A stretch of DNA of 29,548 nt, taken from Bacilli bacterium (GTDB taxonomy: Bacteria; Bacillota_I; Bacilli_A; RFN20; CAG-826). Shown one piece after another: positions 16,405 through 23,338 of this stretch. Within the stretch, counting starts at the first letter, position 1; every line of letters begins with the position of its first letter. The stretch spans positions 1 through 29,548 of the forward strand of contig JAKSVY010000016.1 in NCBI GenBank assembly GCA_024413875.1, given 5' to 3'. The position numbers and the translations under genes are program-made. The notes below the pieces were generated by a model. That model did no database searches. It was not told the origin of the DNA and saw only the letters and a program-made list of their open reading frames with translations.

Positions 16405-17098
16405 TATGATTCACCTCAGAAAGTTTAAGAAGTCTATCCTTCTTGTTTTCTTTCATTGTGTAGGAATCATATTGATATATAGGTATTCCTTTCAAATGGG
16501 CATATCCAAATATATAGTCACTTGCTGGACCATATACAAGTATACCACTAGGTTCCAAATAATCGACTACTCTAATCACTTGATCAGAAAAGATATCACG
16601 ATTATTTAAATCTTTTGTGAACCCATGTGTTCCAATTGCTATCACCGTATGCTTTGGATAAGCCTCTAGTGAAGACAATGTTCTATTATCACCTAATCTA
16701 ACATTCGGAATTATTTTTATTCCTTGTGTAGCAAAATAATAAGTAATAGCTAGGTTTAAATAGATTTGACTCTTTTGAACCACAATAGGCATATTATCAT
16801 AAGGGCTTGGATCAACGCCTATCACCATTTGATATTGTTTTAGTTTTTCAACATATCTTTTTGGATTGTTAAGGATAGGTGTAAAACCAGCATCATTACA
16901 ATAAAAACATATGGCGGTAGTTTTTGGATCTACCACATCTTTTCTTCTATCCCACTGTATTATTTCTTTTGGAAGGTCAGTGGCAACCATCCATCTTTCT
17001 AAAATTGGAAACTCATCAGTTTCTGTGCGATTAGCCCCGTCAATTAGGTACGCAAGATAAAGATCCCTAATGTAAGGCGTTTTGCTTTTGTTAATCAT
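16394..17098 (-). CDS. DUF4417 family protein (phage/mobile-element associated)
   Basis: The 234-residue protein fits DUF4417: IQWDRRKDV early, a strand with FYCNDAGF, NNPKRYVEKLKQYQMVIGVDPSPYDNMP (shortened here), a middle segment IKIIPNVRLGDNRT, VIAIGTHGF, and the late GILVYGP. The family is frequent in phages and integrative elements and its biochemical role is not established. The start at 17098 is selected by AAGGAGAT just upstream. The frame stays open to 17161, but that part crosses hairpin sequences and lacks a ribosome binding site. It overlaps the caspase-like gene by 11 bases. Confidence 0.8.
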   Translation of the reverse strand: MINKSKTPYIRDLYLAYLIDGANRTETDEFPILERWMVATDLPKEIIQWDRRKDVVDPKTTAICFYCNDAGFTPILNNPKRYVEKLKQYQMVIGVDPSPYDNMPIVVQKSQIYLNLAITYYFATQGIKIIPNVRLGDNRTLSSLEAYPKHTVIAIGTHGFTKDLNNRDIFSDQVIRVVDYLEPSGILVYGPASDYIFGYAHLKGIPIYQYDSYTMKENKKDRLLKLSEVNHNEG

Positions 17099-17140
17099 AG
17101 CAAATCTCCTTCTCCGGTTTTTCCGGATTGATAAAAATGT

Positions 17141-17186
17141 GAGATATGCTACTATATACATGGCTAGATGTGCTTCAGCATATCTC
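17141..17186 (-). terminator. Hairpin downstream of the tiny ORF, possible attenuator
   Basis: A perfect 10-bp inverted repeat, GAGATATGCT (17141-17150) and AGCATATCTC (17177-17186), encloses 26 bases. On the minus strand it is followed by ACATTTTTA, so it could end or attenuate transcription between the repressor-protease pair and the DUF4417 operon. Confidence 0.55.
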
Positions 17187-17219
17187 TAATCGCGACCATT
17201 GCAGTGGCTGCGATTTTTT
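17165..17219 (+). ncRNA. Candidate small antisense RNA ending in an intrinsic terminator
   Basis: On the plus strand a TTGATA (17128-17133) and TATATA (17153-17158) could start a transcript near 17165. It would end at a terminator with stem AATCGC/GCGATT (17188-17215) and T6. The RNA would be about 55 nt and would overlap the last half of the minus-strand 18-codon ORF. The terminator is convincing; the promoter has a long (19-bp) spacer, so existence of the RNA is inferred. Confidence 0.42.
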
Positions 17220-17242
17220 AGTATTAAAACATTGTTTGGCAT
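17186..17242 (-). CDS. 18-residue ORF with strong ribosome binding site (leader peptide or toxin-like)
   Basis: AAAGGAGG stands five bases before an ATG that opens an 18-codon frame reading MPNNVLILKNRSHCNGRD and stopping with TAG. The last nine codons lie within the inverted repeat that acts as a terminator on the other strand, and the stop overlaps the following 10-bp hairpin. It lies between the ImmA gene and the DUF4417 gene. A leader peptide controlling the hairpin or a small toxin of a type I pair are both possible. The peptide is not strongly hydrophobic, which argues somewhat against a membrane toxin. Confidence 0.5.
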   Translation of the reverse strand: MPNNVLILKNRSHCNGRD

Positions 17243-17277
17243 TTTTGCCTCCTTTCTATTCTTTTGCTTATTAAAAA

Positions 17278-18051
17278 TTAAATCATCTTTATTTCCTCCT
17301 TTCTTTTATTTAGGTTAAGCGATAAAAATACTTCCTCAGAAATTAGATGAAGCTTTCTTAATCTATATGCTAAAGCCTCCTTTGAAACATTTAAATCGTT
17401 TGCAATGGCATTTATCATTAGCCAAGTTCTTTTTGGTCTACTGGCTACCATTCTTCTCTCGTTGCTGAAAAACTCTTTGTGGTGTTGTTTAAATAGTTTG
17501 CATACAAATTTCTTAGGCATTAAAAGATATACGGCATATGCATCTGCATGGTGTTCAATCCATTCTCTTGGTGTTCTATTCCTAACTTTGGTTAAAGAAC
17601 TACCTATGATTGCAAAGGTATCTGAAATAGAGTTTGCATTATCTAATAACTCTGTATTTAGATGCAAATCGAATTGGGCATGCCAGGCTTCATGTCCGAG
17701 TGTAAATCTTCTGCGTTGCTCACTTTCGCAAGCTTCTTCATCAATAATTATTGTGCCTTGTTTAAAAATCTTAATTTCAGGCATTCCCTCATTGATAATA
17801 GCCACCTTTCCATCAGTTACTGCGGTGCTCCCAAGTGGACGCTTTTCACAATCTGCCGCGGAAAGTTGATAGTACTGGACTGACTTTTTTAAATAGAATT
17901 CAACAAAATCATCAATATCTAAAGCGTGTGGTTCTTTAAAATAATCTTTTTGATAGTCTTTGAGTTGATTATATGCAAAAGTTTCCAAATCAGCATCGCT
18001 AATTTGAATACTTCCATATCTAGTAAAATTTGCATTAATCAACTCAACCAT
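17278..18051 (-). CDS. ImmA/IrrE-family metalloprotease
   Basis: The 257-residue protein has the zinc-protease motif GHEAWH near residue 131 and a downstream EHHADAYAVYLLMP helix near residue 168 that supplies the third ligand, both characteristic of ImmA/IrrE (M78) peptidases. Members cleave a partner XRE repressor to derepress mobile-element or stress genes. The ATG at 18051 is preferred, with AAAGGAAA upstream and only two bases from the XRE stop. The frame extends to a TTG at 18093 inside the XRE gene without a good site. The C-terminus contains a helix-turn-helix-like segment (about 205-240), seen in some members. Confidence 0.9.
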   Translation of the reverse strand: MVELINANFTRYGSIQISDADLETFAYNQLKDYQKDYFKEPHALDIDDFVEFYLKKSVQYYQLSAADCEKRPLGSTAVTDGKVAIINEGMPEIKIFKQGTIIIDEEACESEQRRRFTLGHEAWHAQFDLHLNTELLDNANSISDTFAIIGSSLTKVRNRTPREWIEHHADAYAVYLLMPKKFVCKLFKQHHKEFFSNERRMVASRPKRTWLMINAIANDLNVSKEALAYRLRKLHLISEEVFLSLNLNKRKEEIKMI

Positions 18052-18053
18052 AT

Positions 18054-18434
18054 TTATTGATTTTCCTTTAATATTTGAATTATCTTTTCCCAATCTTCTT
18101 TTGTGACTGATTTATCTTTTGCAAGGCGCAATGCTTGCTGAGCTTCAGGAACTCTTTGAAGATAATTGCTGATTTCAGAAGGTATTCTATTTCCTGAAAG
18201 CATAGATTGTTCTGCATAATCCTTAAATAATTTTGCATCGTTGTCATTCAAATTTAATGTAGCAACCATTCTTTCTAAAAGATCAGGTGTTTTTTTACTT
18301 TTTGCAGGGAAAGCTCTGCTTCCATTTTCTAAATCACAAAGAAAAGATGGCGAAATGCCAACAGCGTTTGCAAAACTTCTAATAGTAATTTTTGCTTCAA
18401 TTCTTTTCATGCTTAGAAATTCTCCGAATGTCAT
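18054..18434 (-). CDS. XRE-family HTH repressor
   Basis: The 126-residue protein carries an N-terminal Cro/CI-type helix-turn-helix at about 3-60 (IRSFANAVGISPSFLCDLENGSRAFP). The rest is helical and may be the dimerisation and protease-sensitive part. It is directly followed by the ImmA/IrrE gene, the standard pairing in ICEs and prophages. Its own promoter is flanked by two related 21-bp palindromes, so autorepression is likely. GGAGA lies before the ATG. Confidence 0.9.
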   Translation of the reverse strand: MTFGEFLSMKRIEAKITIRSFANAVGISPSFLCDLENGSRAFPAKSKKTPDLLERMVATLNLNDNDAKLFKDYAEQSMLSGNRIPSEISNYLQRVPEAQQALRLAKDKSVTKEDWEKIIQILKENQ

Positions 18435-18452
18435 ATATTAGTCTCCATTTCT

Positions 18453-18473
18453 TGTTCGGCATATTGCTGAACA
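18453..18473. promoter_or_regulatory. Operator O1 (21-bp palindrome)
   Basis: Half-sites TGTTCGGCA and TGCTGAACA around TAT, one mismatch. It lies just downstream of the -10 box of the XRE gene, where a bound repressor would block initiation. Confidence 0.72.
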
Positions 18474-18480
18474 TACCTCA

Positions 18481-18508
18481 ATTATATATGATTAATTTTC
18501 AATGTCAA
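18481..18508 (-). promoter_or_regulatory. Near-consensus sigma-A promoter of the XRE-ImmA operon
   Basis: TTGACA (18508-18503) with a 16-bp spacer and TATAAT (18486-18481) on the minus strand: both hexamers are perfect consensus. It is flanked by two operators. Confidence 0.88.
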
Positions 18509-18514
18509 TATATT

Positions 18515-18535
18515 TGTTCGCTTTTTTGCCGAACA
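18515..18535. promoter_or_regulatory. Operator O2 (21-bp palindrome)
   Basis: TGTTCG and CGAACA arms with a 9-bp centre, same overall length as O1 and with a GCCGAACA half-site. It sits just upstream of the -35 box; O1 and O2 centres are 62 bp apart. Confidence 0.68.
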
Positions 18536-18590
18536 TTTATTATTTTCTTGTACAGAGCTAGATTTTTTTCATATTCTAGATTGTAAACGC

Positions 18591-18619
18591 AATAAAAAAG
18601 AGGCGAGATAATCGCCTCA
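18591..18619 (-). repeat. Right 29-bp direct repeat, terminator of tRNA-Leu(GAG)
   Basis: Identical to 15530-15558. On the minus strand it begins 12 bases after the tRNA 3' end and forms the same 7-bp stem plus T6. Confidence 0.9.
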
Positions 18620-18631
18620 TTTACTTCTTAA

Positions 18632-18716
18632 TGGTGCACCGAATGAGAATCGAACTCACACGGGTCTCCCCATACGCCCCTCAAACGTACGCGTCTACCA
18701 GTTCCGCCATCGGTAC
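18632..18716 (-). tRNA. tRNA-Leu (anticodon GAG)
   Basis: Class II tRNA with long variable arm. Anticodon stem TACGT/GCGTA with loop TTGAGGG gives GAG, reading CUC/CUU. Acceptor GTACCGA/TCGGTGC with one G-U, CCA encoded. Confidence 0.95.
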
Positions 18717-18733
18717 ATTAAGATTGCTTTAAT

Positions 18734-18762
18734 AATATACACTTTTAATTAATTCTTAACAA
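18734..18762 (-). promoter_or_regulatory. Promoter of tRNA-Leu(GAG)
   Basis: TTGTTA (18762-18757), 17-bp spacer, TATATT (18739-18734) on the minus strand. It has the same -10 and spacing as the tRNA array promoter. Confidence 0.8.
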
Positions 18763-18771
18763 GAACAATTT

Positions 18772-20238
18772 TTATAAGGCAGGTAAAATGTTGCTAAATA
18801 GCATGTAAGCAAATCCTAAATAAATAAGAAGTGAGCAGACATCAACAACAGTTGTGACGAATGGTGATGAGATAAGAGCAGGGTCTTTTTTAAGCGCTGC
18901 AACAAGCATTGGAAGAGATGTACCAACAAACTTTGCAACAATAATTCCACAGAATAATGTTCCTGCGACTAAGCCAGCAATTTCAAGTCTAGCGAAGAAT
19001 AATGCTCCACCAGTTAATGCGGTTGGAACACCATCAATGATATTGATATCAGCTCCATCAAATCCGATGATACCAATATACATTTCGGCAAGGAACCATA
19101 AGCACGCGAAGACACAAACCATTAAACCGGTAACAATCGCAACTCTAAGTTCTTTCCAGACGATTTTCCAATAATCTCTTGGTTCAAACTCTTGAACTGC
19201 TAATCCACGAACCATAAGAGTAGTGGTTTGACCACCAGCATTACCGCCTGTATCCATAAGGACAGTAACGAATGGAACTAAGATTGGTAAGTATGTTAAG
19301 GCATCTTCGAATTTATTAAGAATCATTGATGAGAATGTTCCTAATACAAGAAGGACCATTAACCATGGAGCACATTTCCATGCCATCTTAAAGACACTGG
19401 TTTCAAGATATGAGTTTTCAAGTGGCGCAACACCGGCGAGCTTAGCCATATCTTCAGTAGCTTCTTCTTCGATAACGTCGACAACGTCATCGATAGTGAT
19501 GATACCAACTAAACGTTCATCATCGTTTAAAACTGCGATAGCGTTTAAGTCGTAGTCTTTGAACATTTGTGCAACTTCTTCTTGGTCAGTATTAACACCA
19601 ACAGTAAGGAAGTCTTGGTTCATAATATCTGCAACAAGATCGCTATCACGAGCGAATACTAAATCATCAAGGTCAAGAGTACCGACCATTTTACGTTGAT
19701 CATCGAATACGAATGTTGTTAAAACAGTTTCCTTTTCACGACCAATAGAACGAATTCTTGCTAATGCTTGTTCTCTATCCATCTTTTGATTAAGACCTAA
19801 GAATTCAACAGTCATGATGGAACCTGCTGTATTATCTTTATAATTTAATAAGCGGTTAATATCTTTACGTTTTTCTTTGCTAACGTTTTTTAAAACACGG
19901 TAAACAAGGTTAGCAGGTAAATCTTGAATATCATCAACGATATCATCAGTAAATTGATCTTCTAAAAGGTCAACAAGTTGGTCATCACTCATAACTGTGA
20001 TGAGTTCCTCTTTCTTATCTGAATTAAGTTCAGTAAAGAAAACAGCAGTGTATTCACTCTTAACAACTTTAAATAAGAAAACTAATTTCTTAGTATCTTC
20101 AATTTCGTTAGCAACTTCAGCGATATCGAGCTCAGGAGTAGTCTCAAATATCTCTCTAATTGCTTTAACTTTTTTATTATCAATTAAAAATTCTAACTTT
20201 TCGGGAGTTAATAATTCCTCTTCATTGAGTTCTTCCAT
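18772..20238 (-). CDS. mgtE: Magnesium transporter MgtE
   Basis: MgtE is a homodimeric Mg2+ channel of the cytoplasmic membrane gated by cytosolic Mg2+. The 488-residue protein has the N-terminal helical MgtE_N domain (about 10-135), two CBS domains (about 140-260), the plug helix, and five membrane helices from about 295 on. The pore signature MDTGGNAGGQTTT lies near residue 329. The length is slightly above the usual 450. A strong AAGGAGG precedes the ATG. No M-box riboswitch is visible upstream. It is divergent from pduL. Confidence 0.96.
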   Translation of the reverse strand: MEELNEEELLTPEKLEFLIDNKKVKAIREIFETTPELDIAEVANEIEDTKKLVFLFKVVKSEYTAVFFTELNSDKKEELITVMSDDQLVDLLEDQFTDDIVDDIQDLPANLVYRVLKNVSKEKRKDINRLLNYKDNTAGSIMTVEFLGLNQKMDREQALARIRSIGREKETVLTTFVFDDQRKMVGTLDLDDLVFARDSDLVADIMNQDFLTVGVNTDQEEVAQMFKDYDLNAIAVLNDDERLVGIITIDDVVDVIEEEATEDMAKLAGVAPLENSYLETSVFKMAWKCAPWLMVLLVLGTFSSMILNKFEDALTYLPILVPFVTVLMDTGGNAGGQTTTLMVRGLAVQEFEPRDYWKIVWKELRVAIVTGLMVCVFACLWFLAEMYIGIIGFDGADINIIDGVPTALTGGALFFARLEIAGLVAGTLFCGIIVAKFVGTSLPMLVAALKKDPALISSPFVTTVVDVCSLLIYLGFAYMLFSNILPAL

Positions 20239-20337
20239 ATTTGATTTCCTCCTTCCTTGATAAACGTATTGTAGCCATTGAAAAGAAAAAATAAAAGCAT
20301 TTTGAGCAATTTTTAATCTTAATTAAAGAAATAATGC

Positions 20338-20343
20338 TATAAT
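20338..20343 (+). promoter_or_regulatory. -10 box of the pduL operon
   Basis: TATAAT lies about 30 bases before the pduL ATG. A weak TTAATC lies 19 bases upstream as a possible -35. A GAGGGGA ribosome binding site follows. Confidence 0.6.
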
Positions 20344-20372
20344 ATGTCCGTTTTATAGAGGGGAAATTAATC

Positions 20373-20945
20373 ATGAAACAAATTTTAGTAGAAACAAGTG
20401 CACGTCATATCCACGTCACTCAAGAAGTCTTAGAAGTCTTATTCGGTGCAGGCGCTCAATTAGAAGTTAAGAAGATGCTTTCTCAACCTGGCCAATTCGC
20501 TTCAAATCAAAAAGTATCAGTTGTTGGTCCTAAGGGCGCATTAAACTGCTCAATCCTTGGTCCATGCCGTGCTTTAAACCAAGTTGAATTATCATTCACA
20601 GATGCACGTACAATCGGTGTTGTTGCTCCAGTTCGTGAATCTGGTAAAGTTGAAGGTAGTGCACCTTGCAAATTAGTTGGTCCAGCTGGTGAAGTTGAAC
20701 TTACTGAAGGTGTTATTATTGCAAAACGTCATATTCATATGACAACAGCAGACGCTGCTGAATTCGGTGTTGAAAATGGACAAATCGTTAATGTTCACGT
20801 TAATGCTGGAAACGGTAGAGATATCACATTCGGTGATACAGTTGTCCGTGTTAGCGATAGCTATGCATTAGCAATGCACATCGATACAGATGAATGCAAT
20901 GCTGGTTGTTGCGCAGGCGTCGTCTACGGAGACATCGTTAAATAA
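20373..20945 (+). CDS. pduL: PduL-type phosphotransacylase
   Basis: PduL enzymes swap phosphate and CoA on acyl groups (propanoyl or acetyl), linking acyl-CoA to ATP formation through acetate kinase. The 190-residue protein has the two zinc-binding segments RHIHVT near residue 11 and AKRHIHM near residue 115, plus the late LAMHIDTDECNAG. There is no N-terminal encapsulation peptide and no microcompartment gene in the window, so it is probably the cytosolic stand-in for Pta. Codon use is strongly biased, suggesting high expression. The stop overlaps the next start (TAATG). Confidence 0.93.
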   Translation: MKQILVETSARHIHVTQEVLEVLFGAGAQLEVKKMLSQPGQFASNQKVSVVGPKGALNCSILGPCRALNQVELSFTDARTIGVVAPVRESGKVEGSAPCKLVGPAGEVELTEGVIIAKRHIHMTTADAAEFGVENGQIVNVHVNAGNGRDITFGDTVVRVSDSYALAMHIDTDECNAGCCAGVVYGDIVK

Positions 20946-21190
20946 TGAGAACTTTTGACTATACACCTCGTGGTGTTTGTTCAAGAGCATTCCGCATCAC
21001 ACTTGATGATAATGATGTTATCGTTAACGTCCAAGTTTTAGGTGGATGTAATGGTAATCTCCAAGGTATCTCAAAGTTACTTGCAGGAATGAAAAAAGAA
21101 GACGCAATTGCAAGACTTGAAGGCATTAGATGTGGTGGTAAACCAACATCTTGCCCAGATCAAATTGCGCAAGCTTTAAAATCAATTTAA
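20945..21190 (+). CDS. TSCPD domain protein
   Basis: An 81-residue protein consisting of a TSCPD domain: RGVCSRAF near residue 9, VQVLGGCNGNLQGI near residue 29, IRCGGKPTSCPDQIAQAL at the C-terminus. The same domain is found at the C-terminus of some class II ribonucleotide reductases; the stand-alone form (TIGR03905-like) has no established role. The conserved cysteines could bind metal. It shares one base with pduL and is therefore translationally coupled to it. Confidence 0.9.
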   Translation: MRTFDYTPRGVCSRAFRITLDDNDVIVNVQVLGGCNGNLQGISKLLAGMKKEDAIARLEGIRCGGKPTSCPDQIAQALKSI

Positions 21191-21236
21191 ATTTTATTGA
21201 CTTAGTTAATTCTGGTCTTTAAAATAATGCTACAAA

Positions 21237-21343
21237 TCTTATCAAGAACCGCTTTACAAGGAATGAAAAATAGCGGTAGCAACTCTGATATGTGTCAGTA
21301 AGTGCTCTTCCTTAGCAGAGGTCCCACCCTCTGAGCGATAAGA
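21237..21343 (+). promoter_or_regulatory. SAM-I clan riboswitch aptamer
   Basis: P1 is TCTTATC (21237-21243) with GATAAGA (21337-21343). Inside are a CCGCT/AGCGG stem, the conserved GCAAC, a P3 hairpin, AGTGCTCTTCC, and P4 with CAGAGG/CCTCTG, in the order of the SAM-I family. The P2 region (AAGAACCGC...) departs from the usual AGAGnGGnGGAGGGA, so this is a divergent member. Its position before metK supports S-adenosylmethionine sensing. Confidence 0.85.
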
Positions 21344-21361
21344 ACGGAAAAACCTACATTT

Positions 21362-21396
21362 AAAATGGCTTTCCACAGGTGGGAGGCCATTTTTAT
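21362..21396 (+). terminator. Expression-platform terminator of the SAM riboswitch
   Basis: AAAATGGC (21362-21369) pairs with GCCATTTT (21386-21393), with an inner CCAC/GTGG stem, followed by a T-rich tract. GGAAA after P1 is complementary to TTTCC in the 5' arm and could form an antiterminator. Confidence 0.85.
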
Positions 21397-21416
21397 TTGC
21401 TTAGGAGGATTAAAAA

Positions 21417-22583
21417 ATGCAAAAAGAACTCAACTTATTCACTAGTGAATCCGTTTCTGAAGGCCATCCAGATAAGGTTGCTGATCAAATCAGTGACGCT
21501 ATCCTTGATGCTTGTTTAGAACAAGATCCAATGTCACACGTTGCCTGTGAGACATTCGTTACTACTGACTATTGCTTAGTTGGTGGTGAAATTACAACCA
21601 AGGCAGTTATTGATTACGATAAAATCGTAAGAGATGTTATTAGAGATATTGGTTACACAAAACCTGAATATGGTTTTAACGCTGATACAGTAAAGATTGA
21701 TTTAAAGATTAAGCAACAATCTCCTGATATCGCTATGGGTGTTGAAAAAGCTGATATCACCAAGATTGGTGCAGGTGACCAAGGTATTATGTTTGGTTAT
21801 GCATCTAATGAAACAGAAGGTTATATGCCACTTGCTATTTCATTAGCACACAAACTTGTTAGAGTCGCTACTTCATTAAGAAAAAGTGGTGAATTCAAAC
21901 ACGCAAGACCAGATATGAAATCTCAAGTCACAATCGATTATGAAGATCCTAAGAATCCAAAAGTTGTTACAGTATTAATGTCTATTCAACATGACCCTGA
22001 TATTGATATGAATGCATTCAAGTCATATGTTAAGGGAAGTGTTATTGCTCCAGTTGTTAAATCATTTAATTTAAACGATGAATACGAAGTATTAATAAAC
22101 CCAACTGGTAACTTTGTCGTTGGTGGTCCAATGGGCGATACTGGATTAACAGGTCGTAAGATTATTGTTGATACTTATGGCGGTGCATCTCGTCATGGTG
22201 GTGGTGCTTTCTCAGGTAAGGACCCAACAAAAGTTGATAGAAGTGCAGCGTATATGGCAAGATACATTGCTAAAAACCTAGTAGGAGCAGGTGTTGCAGA
22301 TCGTCTTGAAATTCAACTTGGCTACGCAATCGGTGTTGCAGAACCAGTTTCTCTTGGTATTTCAACATTTGGAACATCTCACTATTCTGATGAAAAGGTT
22401 TTATCTATTATCCACAAAGTATTTGACCTTAGACCAGGCATGATTATCGAACACTTAAAGTTAAGAACTCCATCATTCAAATATCACGAAATTTGTAATT
22501 ATGGACACCTTGGCCGTCCTGATATGAACATCCCTTGGGAAAAGCTCGATAAAGTCGAAGAGATTAAAAAATTACTCGATTAA
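21417..22583 (+). CDS. metK: S-adenosylmethionine synthetase
   Basis: MetK makes S-adenosylmethionine from methionine and ATP. The 388-residue protein has [15 protein letters not shown] near residue 13, [12 protein letters not shown] near residue 119, [19 protein letters not shown] near residue 261, all catalytic elements present. AGGAGG lies 9 bases before the ATG. Expression should fall when SAM is abundant, through the riboswitch terminator directly upstream. Confidence 0.98.
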   Translation: MQKELNLFTSESVSEGHPDKVADQISDAILDACLEQDPMSHVACETFVTTDYCLVGGEITTKAVIDYDKIVRDVIRDIGYTKPEYGFNADTVKIDLKIKQQSPDIAMGVEKADITKIGAGDQGIMFGYASNETEGYMPLAISLAHKLVRVATSLRKSGEFKHARPDMKSQVTIDYEDPKNPKVVTVLMSIQHDPDIDMNAFKSYVKGSVIAPVVKSFNLNDEYEVLINPTGNFVVGGPMGDTGLTGRKIIVDTYGGASRHGGGAFSGKDPTKVDRSAAYMARYIAKNLVGAGVADRLEIQLGYAIGVAEPVSLGISTFGTSHYSDEKVLSIIHKVFDLRPGMIIEHLKLRTPSFKYHEICNYGHLGRPDMNIPWEKLDKVEEIKKLLD

Positions 22584-22590
22584 TATAATT

Positions 22591-22618
22591 AAGTCCACTA
22601 AACACTGTGGACTTTTTT
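22591..22618 (+). terminator. metK terminator
   Basis: AAGTCCAC and GTGGACTT form an 8-bp perfect stem followed by T6. Confidence 0.92.
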
Positions 22619-22722
22619 ATTGTCTAAAATAATAAATTATTTGTGTTAAGAAAAATGAGGTCAAAATATGAGATAATATAAGCGTAGAGAAATCTACAAT
22701 ACTAGTTGAAGGAGGATATTCT

Positions 22723-23280
22723 ATGAAATATCAAATCTTAGGAAAGAATATCGAAGTCACAGACGCTATTCGTTCCGCCGTTGAAAAGAAACTAGACCGT
22801 ATGAACAAATACTTTGTCATCAATGATGAAGTAACATGCCGTGTAGTTGTTCGCTCTTACAAAGTTGGAGCAAAAATCGAAGTTACAATCTTCACTCCTC
22901 AAATGGACTTCCGTGCAGAAGTCACAAATGCTGACTTATATGCCGGTGTTGACCTAGCTATTGATAAGCTTGAAGGCCAAATGAGAAAACTCAAAACAAG
23001 AATGGACAGATCTAAATCTGGTAAAATCGGATTAGGTGAAGCTGTCGCAATCGATACTTTCGAACCATACGAAGATGAACCAGAGGAAGAAGAAACAGTT
23101 GTTAGAACAAAATCTGTATTCCTTGAACCAATGACAATCGATGAAGCTGTTACAAGAATGGAAGCTATTGATCATGACTTCTATATGTACCTCGATGTAG
23201 AAGATGATAAGATCGCTGTAGTCTACCGCCGTAATGATGGTGGATATGGTGTCCTTGAAGCGGAGAATGATTTAAAGTAA
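22723..23280 (+). CDS. hpf: Long-form ribosome hibernation promoting factor
   Basis: Long HPF dimerises 70S ribosomes into inactive 100S particles in stationary phase. The 185-residue protein has an N-terminal S30AE domain (about 1-98, LGKNIEVTDAIRSAVEKKLD) and, after an acidic linker, the C-terminal dimerisation domain (about 127-185, KSVFLEPMTIDEAVTRME and FYMYLDVED). AGGAGG precedes the ATG. A GATAAT -10-like box lies at 22672-22677. Confidence 0.96.
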   Translation: MKYQILGKNIEVTDAIRSAVEKKLDRMNKYFVINDEVTCRVVVRSYKVGAKIEVTIFTPQMDFRAEVTNADLYAGVDLAIDKLEGQMRKLKTRMDRSKSGKIGLGEAVAIDTFEPYEDEPEEEETVVRTKSVFLEPMTIDEAVTRMEAIDHDFYMYLDVEDDKIAVVYRRNDGGYGVLEAENDLK

Positions 23281-23303
23281 ATTAAACTTTAGAAAAAACC
23301 AAG

Positions 23304-23338
23304 AACCTCAGCGAAATGCTTGCTGAGGTTTTTCTTTT
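23304..23338 (+). terminator. hpf terminator
   Basis: AACCTCAGC and GCTGAGGTT form a 9-bp stem followed by a T-rich tail. Confidence 0.92.

Larger units (their letters stand above)
15530..18619. mobile_element. 3.1-kb accessory cassette bounded by 29-bp direct repeats
   Basis: A perfect 29-bp direct repeat (15530-15558 and 18591-18619) encloses five minus-strand genes of accessory type and one tiny ORF. Each repeat copy is a minus-strand terminator. The right copy is the terminator of tRNA-Leu(GAG), ending 12 bases from the tRNA 3' end; the left copy sits at the end of the cassette operon. Removing one repeat plus the interior would restore tRNA-terminator-SDR spacing. This suggests insertion at a tRNA-terminator site or excision between the copies. 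No integrase or transposase is inside, so mobilisation would need help in trans. Direct repeat and gene content are observed; mobility is inference. Confidence 0.55.

Noticed and set aside
16115..16609. Plus-strand 164-codon open frame opposite the caspase-like and DUF4417 genes
   Set aside because: It is antisense to two better supported, overlapping genes with family-like motifs; no ribosome binding site or domain.
17099..17161. Longer start for the DUF4417 protein
   Set aside because: The segment crosses the 10-bp hairpin and a small CCGG palindrome and has no ribosome binding site, while AAGGAGAT stands just before 17098.
20239..20372. M-box (magnesium) riboswitch upstream of mgtE
   Set aside because: The 134-base gap is short, AT-rich, shared with the pduL promoter and shows no M-box elements.
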